Positions 34,798 through 44,090 of a DNA stretch of 64,000 nucleotides are shown here, in pieces. Under the pieces are notes generated by a model. The model ran no database searches, was not told the DNA's origin, and saw nothing but the letters and a program-made list of their open reading frames with translations. The translations under genes and the position numbers were made by a program. Origin of the DNA: Natronococcus sp. A-GB7 (GTDB lineage Archaea > Halobacteriota > Halobacteria > Halobacteriales > Natrialbaceae); contig NZ_JARUKV010000003.1 of NCBI RefSeq assembly GCF_029688865.1, positions 1 to 64,000 on the forward strand, given 5' to 3'. The first letter of the stretch is position 1; each line of letters opens with the position of its first letter.

Positions 34798-37539
34798 TCA
34801 GGCGTCGCCGGCTGCCGGCGCGGACGGCGTGGTGTCGGCTTCCTCGAGATCGGCCCGCGAGCGGTTGCGGTAGGTCAACACCGCGAGCATCGCCAGGCCG
34901 ACGCCACGGAGCGAGGCGGTGATCTCGAAGATCGTCAGCGCCGAGGGGATACCCGCAAACGCGAGGACGGCCTCCGTGAGCAACAGCGGGATCTCGGGCA
35001 CCATCAGCAGGATCGACGAGATCGAGTACAGCGCGCGGTTCGTCGAAGTGACCTCGGTGTACTGGTAGCCGATGATCGTCACGCCGAGTGCGTAGACCCC
35101 GACGAACATCCCGAGGACGGGGATCACCACGTCCGGGACGATGTAGCTCACGTCGGTGACGTCCGCCCAGCCCATGACCTCGCCGTCCCGCAGGAGCAAG
35201 ATTCCCGGCGAGAAGACGAAGGCGAACGGCACCAACACCTTGTTCAGCGAGAGCAGGAACGCGGTCACCGCCGTCTGCATCTCCTCGGCTTTCGCGACGC
35301 CGGCGCCGGCGAAGGCGGCGACCGCGACCGGCGGGGTGACGTCGGCCATCAGCCCCCAGTAGAGGACGAACAGGTGCGCGGCCAGCACGATGACGCCGGC
35401 ATCGACCAGCGGTGCCTCGAGCATCGCAACGAGGATGATGTACATCGCGGTCGTCGGCATCCCCATCCCGAAGATGATCGAGGCGATGCCGGTCAGCATC
35501 AACAGGACGAGCATCGAGTCGCCGCTGATGGCGCTGATGAGCGCCGCCAGGTTCGGCCCCAGACCGGAGACGCTGATGACCCCGGGGACGACGCCCGCCG
35601 CGGCGACGGCGACGACGACGGTGGTAGCGGTCCGGGCACCGGAGTCCATCGACTTCAGGACGAACGCGCCGAACCGGTAGGCGTTGTTGCTCGCAAGCGT
35701 CGGTCGGTCGATTTTCTCCGCGGCCCCTCTCGCGGCGTCGTCGACCGCGTCGTCGAACTCCAGCAACGGCGCGTCGCCGCGAGGCTGGAGCAGGATGAAC
35801 ACGACGCTCACGAGGATCGCGATGACGCCAAGGTCGGAAGCCGCGGCGTTGATGGCGGCGGCGGCCGACAGCGGCTCGCCGGTCGCCTCGAGTCCGGCAA
35901 CCGCCTGGATCGCGTCGACGAGACCGGCGCCGACGGCCGCGTACGCACCGGCGTGAGCGGCGAAGAGAGCCGTAATCGTCGCGAGCAGCGGGACGCGGGT
36001 CCGCTCGTTGTAGGCGGCGACGACCGCGAGCAACGCGATCACGGCGACGATCGTGAACCAGCCGGCACGGTTGATCGAGTACCGGGCGATGATGAGGTAG
36101 TACAGCAGCAGGACGATCGGGATCAGGTAGAACCAGCCGCTTCGAAGCGCGCTTCTCACCGCGGGGAGCTCCGAGCGGGGGAGGCCGCCGATCCCGCCTC
36201 TGACGGCCTCGAAGTGGACCATTACCCACATCCCGAAGAAGAATGCGAGCGCTGGCAGGGTTGCAGCGATGATCACGTCGGCGTACGGTGTCCCCGTGAA
36301 CTCGACGATGAGGAAGGCGGCAGCCCCCATTACGGGTGGGAGCATCTGCCCGCCCGAGGACGAGGACGACTCGACGGCGCCGGAGAACTCCGGCGAGTAG
36401 CCCGAGCGCTTCATCAGCGGGATCGTGAACGCCCCGGTCGTCACCGTGTTCGCGATCGACGAGCCCGAAAGCATCCCCATGAAACCGCTGGAGACGACGC
36501 TCGCCTTCGCGGGGCCACCCTGGCGGGTGCCTGTCGCGGAGTAGGCCAGGTCGATAAACCACCTGCCCGCACCGCTCATCTCGAGGAACGCTCCGAACAG
36601 GATGAAGATGTAAATGAACCGGACGCTGACGGAGACGGGCTGGCTGTGGACGCCCGCCTCGACGGTGTACCAGAGGTTGTACATGATGTTCCCCCAGGTG
36701 TCCGGCTGAATGGTCAGCGCGCCGATCGCGGAATCGCGTGGGATGAGGTATCCCCACCGGGCGTAGACGATGAACGTCGCCACGAGCGACGCCAGCAGGA
36801 GCCCGAGGGCGCGTCGGGTCGCCTCGAGAACGAGCAGCATACCGAGGATAGAGAGGACGAACGCGGCCGAGACGTCGGCGAACGGAGCGCCGGCGTCGAC
36901 GAGCGCGGCGCCGATGTCGACGTCGATCCCGGCGACTGCCAGCAGCCACTCGATCGCCTCGAACGGCGGAAACACCTCGTAGAGCGACTGCGTTCCCTCG
37001 AACCGGTGAACCCCGATCGTTCGGATCTCGTCGAAGTGGCTCGCGATGTAGTAGGCGGGCCAGAGCGAAAGCAGTGCCAGGAGAACGTCGACCGGTGCGA
37101 TCCGACGCATGTTCGGGTCGACCGCCGCCCAGCGGGTGAACCCGGCCGCGCGAGCGGTTGCACCGGTGAGTGCGTGATCGTCGCCGAACCGTCGTCTGAC
37201 TGCCGGTTCGACCCGACCGAGACGACGGGCGAGGAATCCCTCGCCGCGGCTCGCCGGGAACAACAGGAAGGCAAGCACCAGTGCGAACGCGACGTGGATC
37301 GCGTTCACCTGGAGCTGCTGGAGCCCGGCGAGTCGGACCTCTCCGACGATCGGTAGCGTCGCGCCGAAAACGTACCCCCGGGCGGCGATCCACATCTGGA
37401 ACGCCGAAAACGAGATCGCGATCAGTCCGACGATGACGACGGCGAGCCCGCGGTGGGTTCGTCGCCGCTCGACCTCCTCCATCAGTTCCTGCTGCTCTTC
37501 CTCGCTTAGCGTCTCGTCGTCTCGAGTGTCGATGCTCAT
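34798..37539 (-). CDS. TRAP transporter permease, 4TM/12TM fusion (TAXI type)
   Basis: A 913-residue fusion of the small (DctQ-like, N-terminal) and large (DctM-like) membrane subunits. It has a long cytoplasmic N-terminal helix rich in Glu, and more than fifteen transmembrane helices. DctM-type motifs include SGMLSGSSIANTVTTGAFTIP and GQMLPPVMGAAAF, and near the C-terminus GMGMPTTAMYII. It uses a sodium or proton gradient to import a carboxylate delivered by the TAXI binding protein. Third gene of the operon binding protein - DUF1850 - permease. Confidence 0.92.
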   Translation of the reverse strand: MSIDTRDDETLSEEEQQELMEEVERRRTHRGLAVVIVGLIAISFSAFQMWIAARGYVFGATLPIVGEVRLAGLQQLQVNAIHVAFALVLAFLLFPASRGEGFLARRLGRVEPAVRRRFGDDHALTGATARAAGFTRWAAVDPNMRRIAPVDVLLALLSLWPAYYIASHFDEIRTIGVHRFEGTQSLYEVFPPFEAIEWLLAVAGIDVDIGAALVDAGAPFADVSAAFVLSILGMLLVLEATRRALGLLLASLVATFIVYARWGYLIPRDSAIGALTIQPDTWGNIMYNLWYTVEAGVHSQPVSVSVRFIYIFILFGAFLEMSGAGRWFIDLAYSATGTRQGGPAKASVVSSGFMGMLSGSSIANTVTTGAFTIPLMKRSGYSPEFSGAVESSSSSGGQMLPPVMGAAAFLIVEFTGTPYADVIIAATLPALAFFFGMWVMVHFEAVRGGIGGLPRSELPAVRSALRSGWFYLIPIVLLLYYLIIARYSINRAGWFTIVAVIALLAVVAAYNERTRVPLLATITALFAAHAGAYAAVGAGLVDAIQAVAGLEATGEPLSAAAAINAAASDLGVIAILVSVVFILLQPRGDAPLLEFDDAVDDAARGAAEKIDRPTLASNNAYRFGAFVLKSMDSGARTATTVVVAVAAAGVVPGVISVSGLGPNLAALISAISGDSMLVLLMLTGIASIIFGMGMPTTAMYIILVAMLEAPLVDAGVIVLAAHLFVLYWGLMADVTPPVAVAAFAGAGVAKAEEMQTAVTAFLLSLNKVLVPFAFVFSPGILLLRDGEVMGWADVTDVSYIVPDVVIPVLGMFVGVYALGVTIIGYQYTEVTSTNRALYSISSILLMVPEIPLLLTEAVLAFAGIPSALTIFEITASLRGVGLAMLAVLTYRNRSRADLEEADTTPSAPAAGDA

Positions 37540-37610
37540 ACGTGCCTCCCGTTCACGCTCCCCTCAGACGTGCGCATACTATCTGTGCTGATACTCCTGT
37601 TCCGGTCGGT

Positions 37611-38174
37611 TTAATCAGTCGATTTGTGCTCGAGCGAACTCCCCCGCGGCTGCGGTGTGACGACCGACGACAGTCGATCGGCCGCGAACGCGTCTCCGGC
37701 CGTCCGATCGGTCAGAAACAGGACAACGCCGCCGTCGGCGATCCCGACGAGATCGTACCGATCGTCGCCGACGACCAGTTCGTGGCCGGCGATCGAACCG
37801 GGAACGACGTACAGCTCGTCGTGGCGACTGGTTCCGTCGACGACGTACCCCTCGTCGGTGCGCGTAACGTCGGTCGGTAACCCCGCCCCGAAGGAGTGAA
37901 ACACCGACTTCACGGCTCGGAGCTCGTCGCCGTCGACAGCGTACACGTCCTCGACCGGCGTTCGCTCGACGCTGTGAGTGTACTCGAGGGTCACTCGCTC
38001 GCCGTCGTCGACCGGGAGCTCGAGCAGTCGCTCCTCGGTAGCGGCGTCGGCAACGACGAGCGTCCGGTCGGCAGTCGCCGACGAAATCGTCACGGCGGAC
38101 GCTCCGAACAGTGCGAAGGCGGACGCGACGAGTCGACGTCTGGTCAGTTTCACGGTAGTCGGGTGGCGGTCCAT
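37611..38174 (-). CDS. DUF1850 protein of the TAXI-TRAP operon
   Basis: A 187-residue protein with a Tat-like N-terminus (KLTRRRLVASAFALFGA), so probably exported. The core LEYTHSVERTPVEDVYAV and the FHSFGAGLPTD region match DUF1850. In many genomes DUF1850 sits between a TAXI binding protein and the fused TRAP permease, exactly as here, so it is probably an accessory to this transport system. Its biochemical role is unknown. 71 nt separate it from the permease gene. Confidence 0.88.
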   Translation of the reverse strand: MDRHPTTVKLTRRRLVASAFALFGASAVTISSATADRTLVVADAATEERLLELPVDDGERVTLEYTHSVERTPVEDVYAVDGDELRAVKSVFHSFGAGLPTDVTRTDEGYVVDGTSRHDELYVVPGSIAGHELVVGDDRYDLVGIADGGVVLFLTDRTAGDAFAADRLSSVVTPQPRGSSLEHKSTD

Positions 38175-38213
38175 CGAGGGATCTCGACGTCGAGACCGAT
38201 CCGCGTCGGTCCC

Positions 38214-39278
38214 TTACTCCTCGGCGTCGCCGAAGTACGCCTCGGCGCCGGGATGGAGATCGATCGGCATCCCGTCCTGGGCGGATTCGACGTCGATGAA
38301 GTCGGCCTGGGTGGTGAACTGATCGGTGTTGTCGAAGATCGCCGTCGTGACGTCCTCGACGATCTCGTCGTCCATCCCGTCGTGGGTGGCGATCATCGCC
38401 TGGACCGAAACCGTCTCCACGTCGTCGTCGACGCCGTCGTACGTTCCGCCGGGGATCGTGTCCTCGGCGAGCCACTCGGCCTCGTTCATGAGGTCCTCGC
38501 GAAGGTCCTCCTCGACCTCGACGAACGCGATATCCTGATTCACCGCGAGGTCCTCGATCGCGCCGAGAGGCCACCCGCCTACGGTGACCGCGGCGTCGAC
38601 GTCGCCGTCGCCGATCTGGTCGGCCGCCGTCCCGAAGTCGGTGTTTTGCTCGTCGAAGTCCTCGACGCCCGCGGTCTCGAGGATCTGCAGGGCGTTGACC
38701 TGCGTCCCGCTGCCGACGTCGCCGGTGTTGACCGAGGCCCCCTCGAGATCCTCGACGGTTTCGATGCCCGAGTCGGCCTGGGTGACGATGTGAATCGTCT
38801 CCGGGTACAGCGAGGCGATCCCGCGGAGGTTCTCGACGGGTTCGCCCTCGAACTCCTCGATGCCGGTGCCGTTGAACGCGAAGTAGGCGATGTCGTTCTG
38901 AATCAGCGCGAAGTCGGCCTCCTCCCGCTGGAGACTGCCGACGTTCTCGACGCTCGCGCCGGTCGACTGCACCTGGATGCCGTGTGGCGAGTGCTCCTCG
39001 ACGATGGACTTCACGTCACCCGACAGCGGGTAGTACGTCCCCTCGGTACCGCCCGCGTGCCAGGAGAGGACCTCCCCACCTTCGTCCGGTTCCGCCTCGC
39101 CGAAGTCTTCCTCCTCGCCGTTGGCGTCGTCGTCGCCGTTGGCGTCGTCGTCGCCATTGGCATCGTCGTCGCCGTTGGCCTCCTCTTCGGCGTCTTCGCC
39201 GATACAACCGGCGAAACCCACGATTCCAGCAGCCCCACCGAGCGCAATGAACTTGCGCCGCTTGATATGTCGAACCAT
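38214..39278 (-). CDS. TAXI-family TRAP solute-binding lipoprotein
   Basis: A 354-residue binding protein. It has a Tat-like N-terminus with a lipobox (GIVGFAGCIGED) and then an acidic linker with NGDDDA repeats (residues ~33-60). The TAXI core follows (SWHAGGTEGTYYPLSGDVKSI, STGASVENV, GDVGSGTQVNAL). TAXI proteins often bind glutamate, glutarate-type dicarboxylates or similar, but the ligand here is unknown. It is first in the operon; a TATA-like CTATTAAC lies 25-32 nt upstream. Confidence 0.92.
   Translation of the reverse strand: MVRHIKRRKFIALGGAAGIVGFAGCIGEDAEEEANGDDDANGDDDANGDDDANGEEEDFGEAEPDEGGEVLSWHAGGTEGTYYPLSGDVKSIVEEHSPHGIQVQSTGASVENVGSLQREEADFALIQNDIAYFAFNGTGIEEFEGEPVENLRGIASLYPETIHIVTQADSGIETVEDLEGASVNTGDVGSGTQVNALQILETAGVEDFDEQNTDFGTAADQIGDGDVDAAVTVGGWPLGAIEDLAVNQDIAFVEVEEDLREDLMNEAEWLAEDTIPGGTYDGVDDDVETVSVQAMIATHDGMDDEIVEDVTTAIFDNTDQFTTQADFIDVESAQDGMPIDLHPGAEAYFGDAEE
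39119..39173 (+). repeat. Three 18-bp tandem units in the binding-protein linker
   Basis: GTTGGCGTCGTCGTCGCC is repeated three times with two or three mismatches, in frame with the minus-strand gene. It encodes the acidic linker NGDDDA behind the lipid anchor. Slippage here would change linker length without frameshifting. Confidence 0.8.
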
Positions 39279-39344
39279 ACGGCACTATATATTGTGTGAT
39301 TCGTTAATAGCTGCTTCGGATTTTTTCCGCTAGTCAGTACGAAA

Positions 39345-39362
39345 ACATATATATTAAAAGGA
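39345..39362. promoter_or_regulatory. A+T-rich element between divergent TAXI and S9 genes
   Basis: AACATATATATTAAAAGG stands out in G+C-rich surroundings. It could be a TATA box on the minus strand for a TAXI transcript with a leader, although both genes also have closer TATA-like sites (about 39303-39310 and 39440-39449). Confidence 0.35.
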
Positions 39363-39475
39363 GTCTTCCCGGCTCATCGAAGTCCGGGCGGGCTGTCGAG
39401 AAATCCAGGCCGGTCGATCGACCGAAGTCGGTTACGAATCGAAATACTTTCACGGATTCCACGGTGCCTGTTGGC

Positions 39476-41659
39476 ATGAACCGGATCGAGGCGGCTGACT
39501 ACCACGACCTCGTACAGCCCGCAGATCCCCGACTCTCGCCGGGGGGAGACCGCGTCGCGTTCGTCCGTCGGACGCCGGAGGACGAGGAGACGACCGAGGC
39601 GACGATTCACGTCGTTCCCGTCGGTGGCGACGAACCGCGACAGTTCACCGCGGCCGACGGCGTCGACGGCCAGCCCCGCTGGAGCCCCGACGGCGACCGA
39701 CTCGCGTTCGTCAGCACGCGCGGCGAGGGCGACCGACAACAGCTGTGGCTCCTGCCGACCGACGGCGGCGAGGCTCGGCGTCTCACGGGTGTCGTCGGCG
39801 GAGTCGGCGACCTCGAGTGGAGCCCCGACGGCTCCCGGTTGCTCTTTGCCCAGCAGGTTAGCGAGGGCGACCGCGAAGAGGGGCGCGACGTCGCGGTCGA
39901 TCCCGACTACGAACCTGAGACACCCGACCCGCGCGTGATCGATCGGATGATCTACCGCGCCGGAACGGAGTACATGGACGGACGCCGGAGCCACGTCTAC
40001 GTCCTCGACGTCGAGGCGGCCCTCGAGGGTGGCGTCGATCACGGAGACGACGACGCGGGCGCGGCGATCACCCGGCTTACCGACGGCGACGCCGACTACG
40101 TCGGCCCGACGTGGGGCGACTCCGAAACCGTCTACTACGCGACGAAAGCGGGCGAACAGCCCGACGATTCGGTGACGTACGACCTCCTCGAGCACGAGCT
40201 CGGAACCGACGAGCGCACCGAATTCACGCAGACGACGGGCTGGATCAGCGGGCTCGAGGCGACGGCCGACGGCCGGGTCGCCTTCGAGTACACCGACGAG
40301 GAACGGCTGACGCTCGGGCAGACCGAACTCCGCGTCCACGACCGCTCGAGCGGGACCGAGACGACGCCGACGGAGCTGCTCGATCGGACGATCGGTCACA
40401 ACTCGGCGTTCGAGTGGGACCCTGAGGGCGAGTCGCTGTACTTCACGACGCCGGACGAGGGGTCGCGGGTGCTCTGGTCGGTTCCCGGCGACGGGAGCGA
40501 GGAGCCGACCCGCGTCTACGGCGAGGGCGTCACCGTCGAGTCGTTCTCGGTTGGGACTGACGCCGTCGCCGTCGCCCAAAGCGAGTGGGACCACCCTGGC
40601 GATCTGTTCCTCACGACCCGCGGCGGCGCCGAGACGGTCAGACTGACCAGGGTCAACCACGAGTACCTCTCGGATCGGGCCGTCCGCCAGCCAGAGGAGG
40701 TGTGGTTCGAGAGCGACGGACACGAGATCCAGGGCTGGCTGCTCACGCCGCCGGAGTTCGGCGGCGAGGGACAGCGCGCCTCGGAAGCGTCGAGCGAGCA
40801 GGGCTCGCGAGGCCCCGACGAGACCTACCCGCTGGTCGTCGAGATCCACGGCGGTCCCCACTCCCAGTGGACGACGTCAGGGACGATGTGGCACGAGTTC
40901 CAGACCCTGGCCGCGCGGGGGTACGTCGTCTTCTGGTCGAACCCGCGAGGGTCGACGGGCTACGGCGAAGCCCACGCGAGCGCCATCGAGCGCGACTGGG
41001 GCGACGTCACGCTGACCGACGTGCTCGCGGGCGTCGACGTCGTCTGCGAGCGCGACTACATCGACGAGGACGAGCTGTACGTCACCGGCGGGAGCTTCGG
41101 CGGGTTCATGACCGCCTGGACGGTCGGACAGAGCGACCGCTTCAGGGCTGCGGTCTCCCAGCGCGGCGTGTACGATCTCTCCAGCTTCTACGGCTCGACG
41201 GACGCGTTCAAGCTCATCGAGGGCGATTTCGGGACGACCCCCTGGGAGGAGCCGGAGTTCCTCTGGGAACGATCACCCGTCGCCCACGTCCCGAACGTCG
41301 AGACCCCGACGCTCGTGCTCCACTCCGATCGGGACTACCGGACCCCCGCGAACACCGCCGAGCTGTTCTATCTCGGCCTGCAGAAACACGGCGTCGACAC
41401 GCGGCTCGTCCGCTACCCCCGCGAGGGCCACGAGCTCTCCCGCAGCGGCGAGCCGGGCCACGTCGTCGACCGCATCGAACGCATCGTCCGCTGGTTCGAC
41501 GGCTACTCCACCTACAGCGAAGCACCGCTGGCCCTCGAGCGCGAGCGCGACGACGGACTCTCGAGCGCGATGGACGAGACCGAAGGCGACGAGAGCGAGG
41601 GGGACGGCAACGATGGCGGCGAGAGCGAGACGGAAGACGCGGGCGGGACCGACGAGTAG
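39476..41659 (+). CDS. S9-family prolyl oligopeptidase-like serine peptidase
   Basis: A 727-residue protein. An N-terminal seven-bladed propeller with TolB-like repeats (PRWSPDGDRLAF, LEWSPDGSRLLF) gates a C-terminal alpha/beta hydrolase peptidase. The catalytic Ser is S540 in GGSFGGFM, with Asp at about 618-620 (HSDRDYRTP) and His at 652 (REGHEL). ATG 39476 is preferred over GTG 39464. The C-terminal ~50 residues are an acidic Glu/Asp/Gly tail not seen in bacterial members. It is a cytoplasmic peptidase of acylaminoacyl/oligopeptidase type with undefined specificity. Confidence 0.93.
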   Translation: MNRIEAADYHDLVQPADPRLSPGGDRVAFVRRTPEDEETTEATIHVVPVGGDEPRQFTAADGVDGQPRWSPDGDRLAFVSTRGEGDRQQLWLLPTDGGEARRLTGVVGGVGDLEWSPDGSRLLFAQQVSEGDREEGRDVAVDPDYEPETPDPRVIDRMIYRAGTEYMDGRRSHVYVLDVEAALEGGVDHGDDDAGAAITRLTDGDADYVGPTWGDSETVYYATKAGEQPDDSVTYDLLEHELGTDERTEFTQTTGWISGLEATADGRVAFEYTDEERLTLGQTELRVHDRSSGTETTPTELLDRTIGHNSAFEWDPEGESLYFTTPDEGSRVLWSVPGDGSEEPTRVYGEGVTVESFSVGTDAVAVAQSEWDHPGDLFLTTRGGAETVRLTRVNHEYLSDRAVRQPEEVWFESDGHEIQGWLLTPPEFGGEGQRASEASSEQGSRGPDETYPLVVEIHGGPHSQWTTSGTMWHEFQTLAARGYVVFWSNPRGSTGYGEAHASAIERDWGDVTLTDVLAGVDVVCERDYIDEDELYVTGGSFGGFMTAWTVGQSDRFRAAVSQRGVYDLSSFYGSTDAFKLIEGDFGTTPWEEPEFLWERSPVAHVPNVETPTLVLHSDRDYRTPANTAELFYLGLQKHGVDTRLVRYPREGHELSRSGEPGHVVDRIERIVRWFDGYSTYSEAPLALERERDDGLSSAMDETEGDESEGDGNDGGESETEDAGGTDE

Positions 41660-41730
41660 CGCTCGAGCGTCGCGCGCTCGAGGTGACAACCGCCGAAACA
41701 GTATTGACGAACAGAGAGAAATGTCGGAAC

Positions 41731-42879
41731 ATGCCGCTCCCGCCCGACCGACGGCTCCAGCTTCGAGTCCTCGGCGCGCTCGCGCTGGTGGTTGCCGTCA
41801 ACGGCGTCGTGCTCGCGGCGCTGGCCTGGATCGGGAGCCGCGCGCTCGCCGTCAGCGGGCGGTCGGTGTCGATCGAGCTCGGCCTCCCGCTTTCGGTCGG
41901 GGCGGTGCTTCTCGGCGCGATCGGACTCGTCGTCACGCAGGCGCGGTACGGCTCGCGGACGGCCGTCGCCGGGCTCGGTCTCGAGGACGTCGACGGCGAC
42001 GGACCGCGAAACGTCGCGAGCAGAGTCCGACGGCTGGCGGTCCAGGCCGACGTCCCGGCTCCATCGGTGGCCGTCGCCGACCGCCCCGAACCGGGCTGTC
42101 TGACCGTTGGCCCCCAGCGCTCGCCGACGATCGTCCTCACGACGGGACTGCTCAAGGAGCTCGACGACGACGAACTCGGGGCCGCGCTGGCCCACGAGGT
42201 CGCCCACGTCGCCAACCGTGACCTCCCGGTCGTCACCGCCGTCGCCGCGACCGTCGCGATCGGCGACCGACTGCTCGAGCGCGAGCGCCTGCTGCGGCGG
42301 GTTCTCGAGAACACGGCGACGATCGCCCTCGTCACCGGGATCGGCGTTATTGTCTTCGCGGTCCCGATTCTCGTGCTCGGCCTGTGTTACCTCGTCGTGA
42401 GCGCGGTCGCACGCGCGGTACTCGGGATGAACGCGATCGCGCTCGGACTCTTCTCGCGGACCCGCGAGTACGCCGCTGACCGCGGAGCGAGTCGGTTGAC
42501 CGGCGATCCGGGGGCGCTGGCGAGCGCGCTCGAGACCCTCGAGGACGACGAGTTGCGTCCCCGGCGGGATGTGCGGGTGCACGCCAGTGCGACCCTCGGG
42601 ATCGTCCCGCAGCCGCTGGGGATCGAGATCGCCGACCCTGACGACGGGGAAGAGAGCTGGGTCGAGCGATACCTCCCGCCGGTCTCGCTCGAGCGAATCG
42701 GCGAACCGGGCCCCTTCGAACGGGCGCTGGCGTGGATCGGCAGGTCGATTTACGCGGGGGCGATCGAGCCGGTACTGCGGGCGGTTCGTCGGCTCCTGGG
42801 CTGGCGGCCCTCGACGCATCCGTCGACCGAGGCGCGGATCGGTCGGCTGCGAACGTTCGAGCGACGACGACGCGAGTAA
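41731..42879 (+). CDS. M48 family HtpX-like membrane metalloprotease
   Basis: A 382-residue protein. Two N-terminal helices (about 12-35 and 50-70) precede the zinc motif HEVAH at 155-159. A second helix pair lies at about 185-230, and the third ligand falls in REYAADRGA. This is the HtpX/Ste24 layout for membrane protein quality control. The start ATG 41731 yields MPLPPDRRLQLR. It follows the S9 peptidase by 71 nt and may be co-transcribed. The C-terminal domain after residue 300 is haloarchaea-like and variable. Confidence 0.9.
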   Translation: MPLPPDRRLQLRVLGALALVVAVNGVVLAALAWIGSRALAVSGRSVSIELGLPLSVGAVLLGAIGLVVTQARYGSRTAVAGLGLEDVDGDGPRNVASRVRRLAVQADVPAPSVAVADRPEPGCLTVGPQRSPTIVLTTGLLKELDDDELGAALAHEVAHVANRDLPVVTAVAATVAIGDRLLERERLLRRVLENTATIALVTGIGVIVFAVPILVLGLCYLVVSAVARAVLGMNAIALGLFSRTREYAADRGASRLTGDPGALASALETLEDDELRPRRDVRVHASATLGIVPQPLGIEIADPDDGEESWVERYLPPVSLERIGEPGPFERALAWIGRSIYAGAIEPVLRAVRRLLGWRPSTHPSTEARIGRLRTFERRRRE

Positions 42880-43045
42880 CAGTCGGTTCAGCCGAATCGA
42901 GCGACGAACAACCGGCGCACCGAGAACACTTCGGGACCGTTTCGACTCGAGATCGACAGCTCGAATCGCCCGACGTAGCGAGGGTTCGACCGGAAACGGA
43001 GGGGTCAGGGGACAGAGTGACGTGCGTGGCGTTCCTTCCCCGCGT

Positions 43046-43240
43046 ATGAATCCGAACGTCGGCGGAGTCGACCGCCTGCTGCGCGTCGTCGTCGGAATCG
43101 CTCTGCTAACTTTCGGTTACCGCAACCGCGACCGAACGCTCGGAACGCTGGCATTCGTCGCCGGTAGCGACGTTTTCGCGACCGCGATCATCCAGCGCTG
43201 TCCCGCCAACGAGCTGCTCGCGCTCGACACCTGTCGCTAG
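43046..43240 (+). CDS. DUF2892/YgaP-like small membrane protein
   Basis: A 64-residue protein, MNPNVGGVDRLLRVVVGIALL-like at the N-terminus with CPANELL near the C-terminus. This is the standard DUF2892 pattern: two short helices, with the conserved N-x-G-x-x-D-R start and a Cys-Pro. It likely sits in the membrane; bacterial YgaP fuses this domain to rhodanese. The gene is monocistronic, 166 nt after the HtpX-like gene. Confidence 0.85.
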   Translation: MNPNVGGVDRLLRVVVGIALLTFGYRNRDRTLGTLAFVAGSDVFATAIIQRCPANELLALDTCR

Positions 43241-43267
43241 CTCGCTCGAGCGCCGCTGCTCGAACGG

Positions 43268-43945
43268 CTACGTCGTCCGGAACGCCCGGTCGCCGGCGTC
43301 GCCCAGCCCGGGGACGATGAAGCCGCGACCGTCGAGTCGGTCGTCGATCGAGACCGTCAGCAGGTCGGCCTCGGGGTGGGTCTCGTCGACCCGAAGCAGG
43401 CCCTCCGGCGCGGAGACCGCAGAGAGGACGATCAGGTTCTCGGGCTCGGGTGAGTTCTCGATAACGTGCTCCAGAACGGTACACATCGTGCTCCCGGTCG
43501 CGAGCATCGGATCGGCGATGATCACCGTGTCCTCCTCGTGGATCTCGGGCAGTTTGACGTAGTCGACCGTGATCGGGAACGAGCCGTCCTCGTCGCGGCC
43601 GGCCTCCTCGTCGCGGCTCGCGCTGATGACGCCCTGACGCGCGCGGGGGAACGCCTTTAGCAGTCCCTCGACGAACGGCGTCGCCGCGCGCAGGACGTTG
43701 ATGATGACGACGTCGTCGAGTCCGCGGACCTGTTCGCCCATCGTCGGCTCCAGGGGCGTCTCGATCTCGACGTACTCGGTCTCCATCCGGCCGTCGATGA
43801 TCTCGTAGCCACAGATCCGGCCGAGTTTGACCAGTCCCTTCCGGAAGCTGACCTGCTCGGTTTCGACGTCCCGAAGCTGCGAGAGCGTGTGTTTCGCGAG
43901 CGCGTGCGTGATCAGGTGTGCGTCCTCCCGGTCTTCGATCGTCAT
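43268..43945 (-). CDS. upp: Uracil phosphoribosyltransferase
   Basis: A 225-residue salvage enzyme joining uracil and PRPP to UMP. The PRPP loop [16 protein letters not shown] and the C-terminal uracil-binding [14 protein letters not shown] are complete. ATG 43945 ([16 protein letters not shown]) is preferred because haloarchaeal homologues start there; an in-frame GTG at 43960 adds five residues. It is divergent from the DUF5828-like gene and depends on PRPP made by the prs product. Confidence 0.95.
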   Translation of the reverse strand: MTIEDREDAHLITHALAKHTLSQLRDVETEQVSFRKGLVKLGRICGYEIIDGRMETEYVEIETPLEPTMGEQVRGLDDVVIINVLRAATPFVEGLLKAFPRARQGVISASRDEEAGRDEDGSFPITVDYVKLPEIHEEDTVIIADPMLATGSTMCTVLEHVIENSPEPENLIVLSAVSAPEGLLRVDETHPEADLLTVSIDDRLDGRGFIVPGLGDAGDRAFRTT

Positions 43946-44090
43946 TACTCGAACAGGCACGCGCCGGCACTTTCACGGTGTCGGTCCGTCTCGACGGGCG
44001 AGCGCGGCACGTGCCAGCAACTCACGAGAGTGGCGATCTCACGCAGCGACGAAACTTATGTCGGTCCAACGCATAGCAGCGCGCAGCCGA

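Noticed and set aside
35374-37356. 660-codon open frame opposite the TRAP permease
   Set aside because: Antisense to a well-supported permease; Asp/Arg/Gly-rich with no motif.
39113-39180. Short tandem repeats considered as a CRISPR-like array
   Set aside because: Units are 18 bp without spacers, in frame, and encode an acidic linker.
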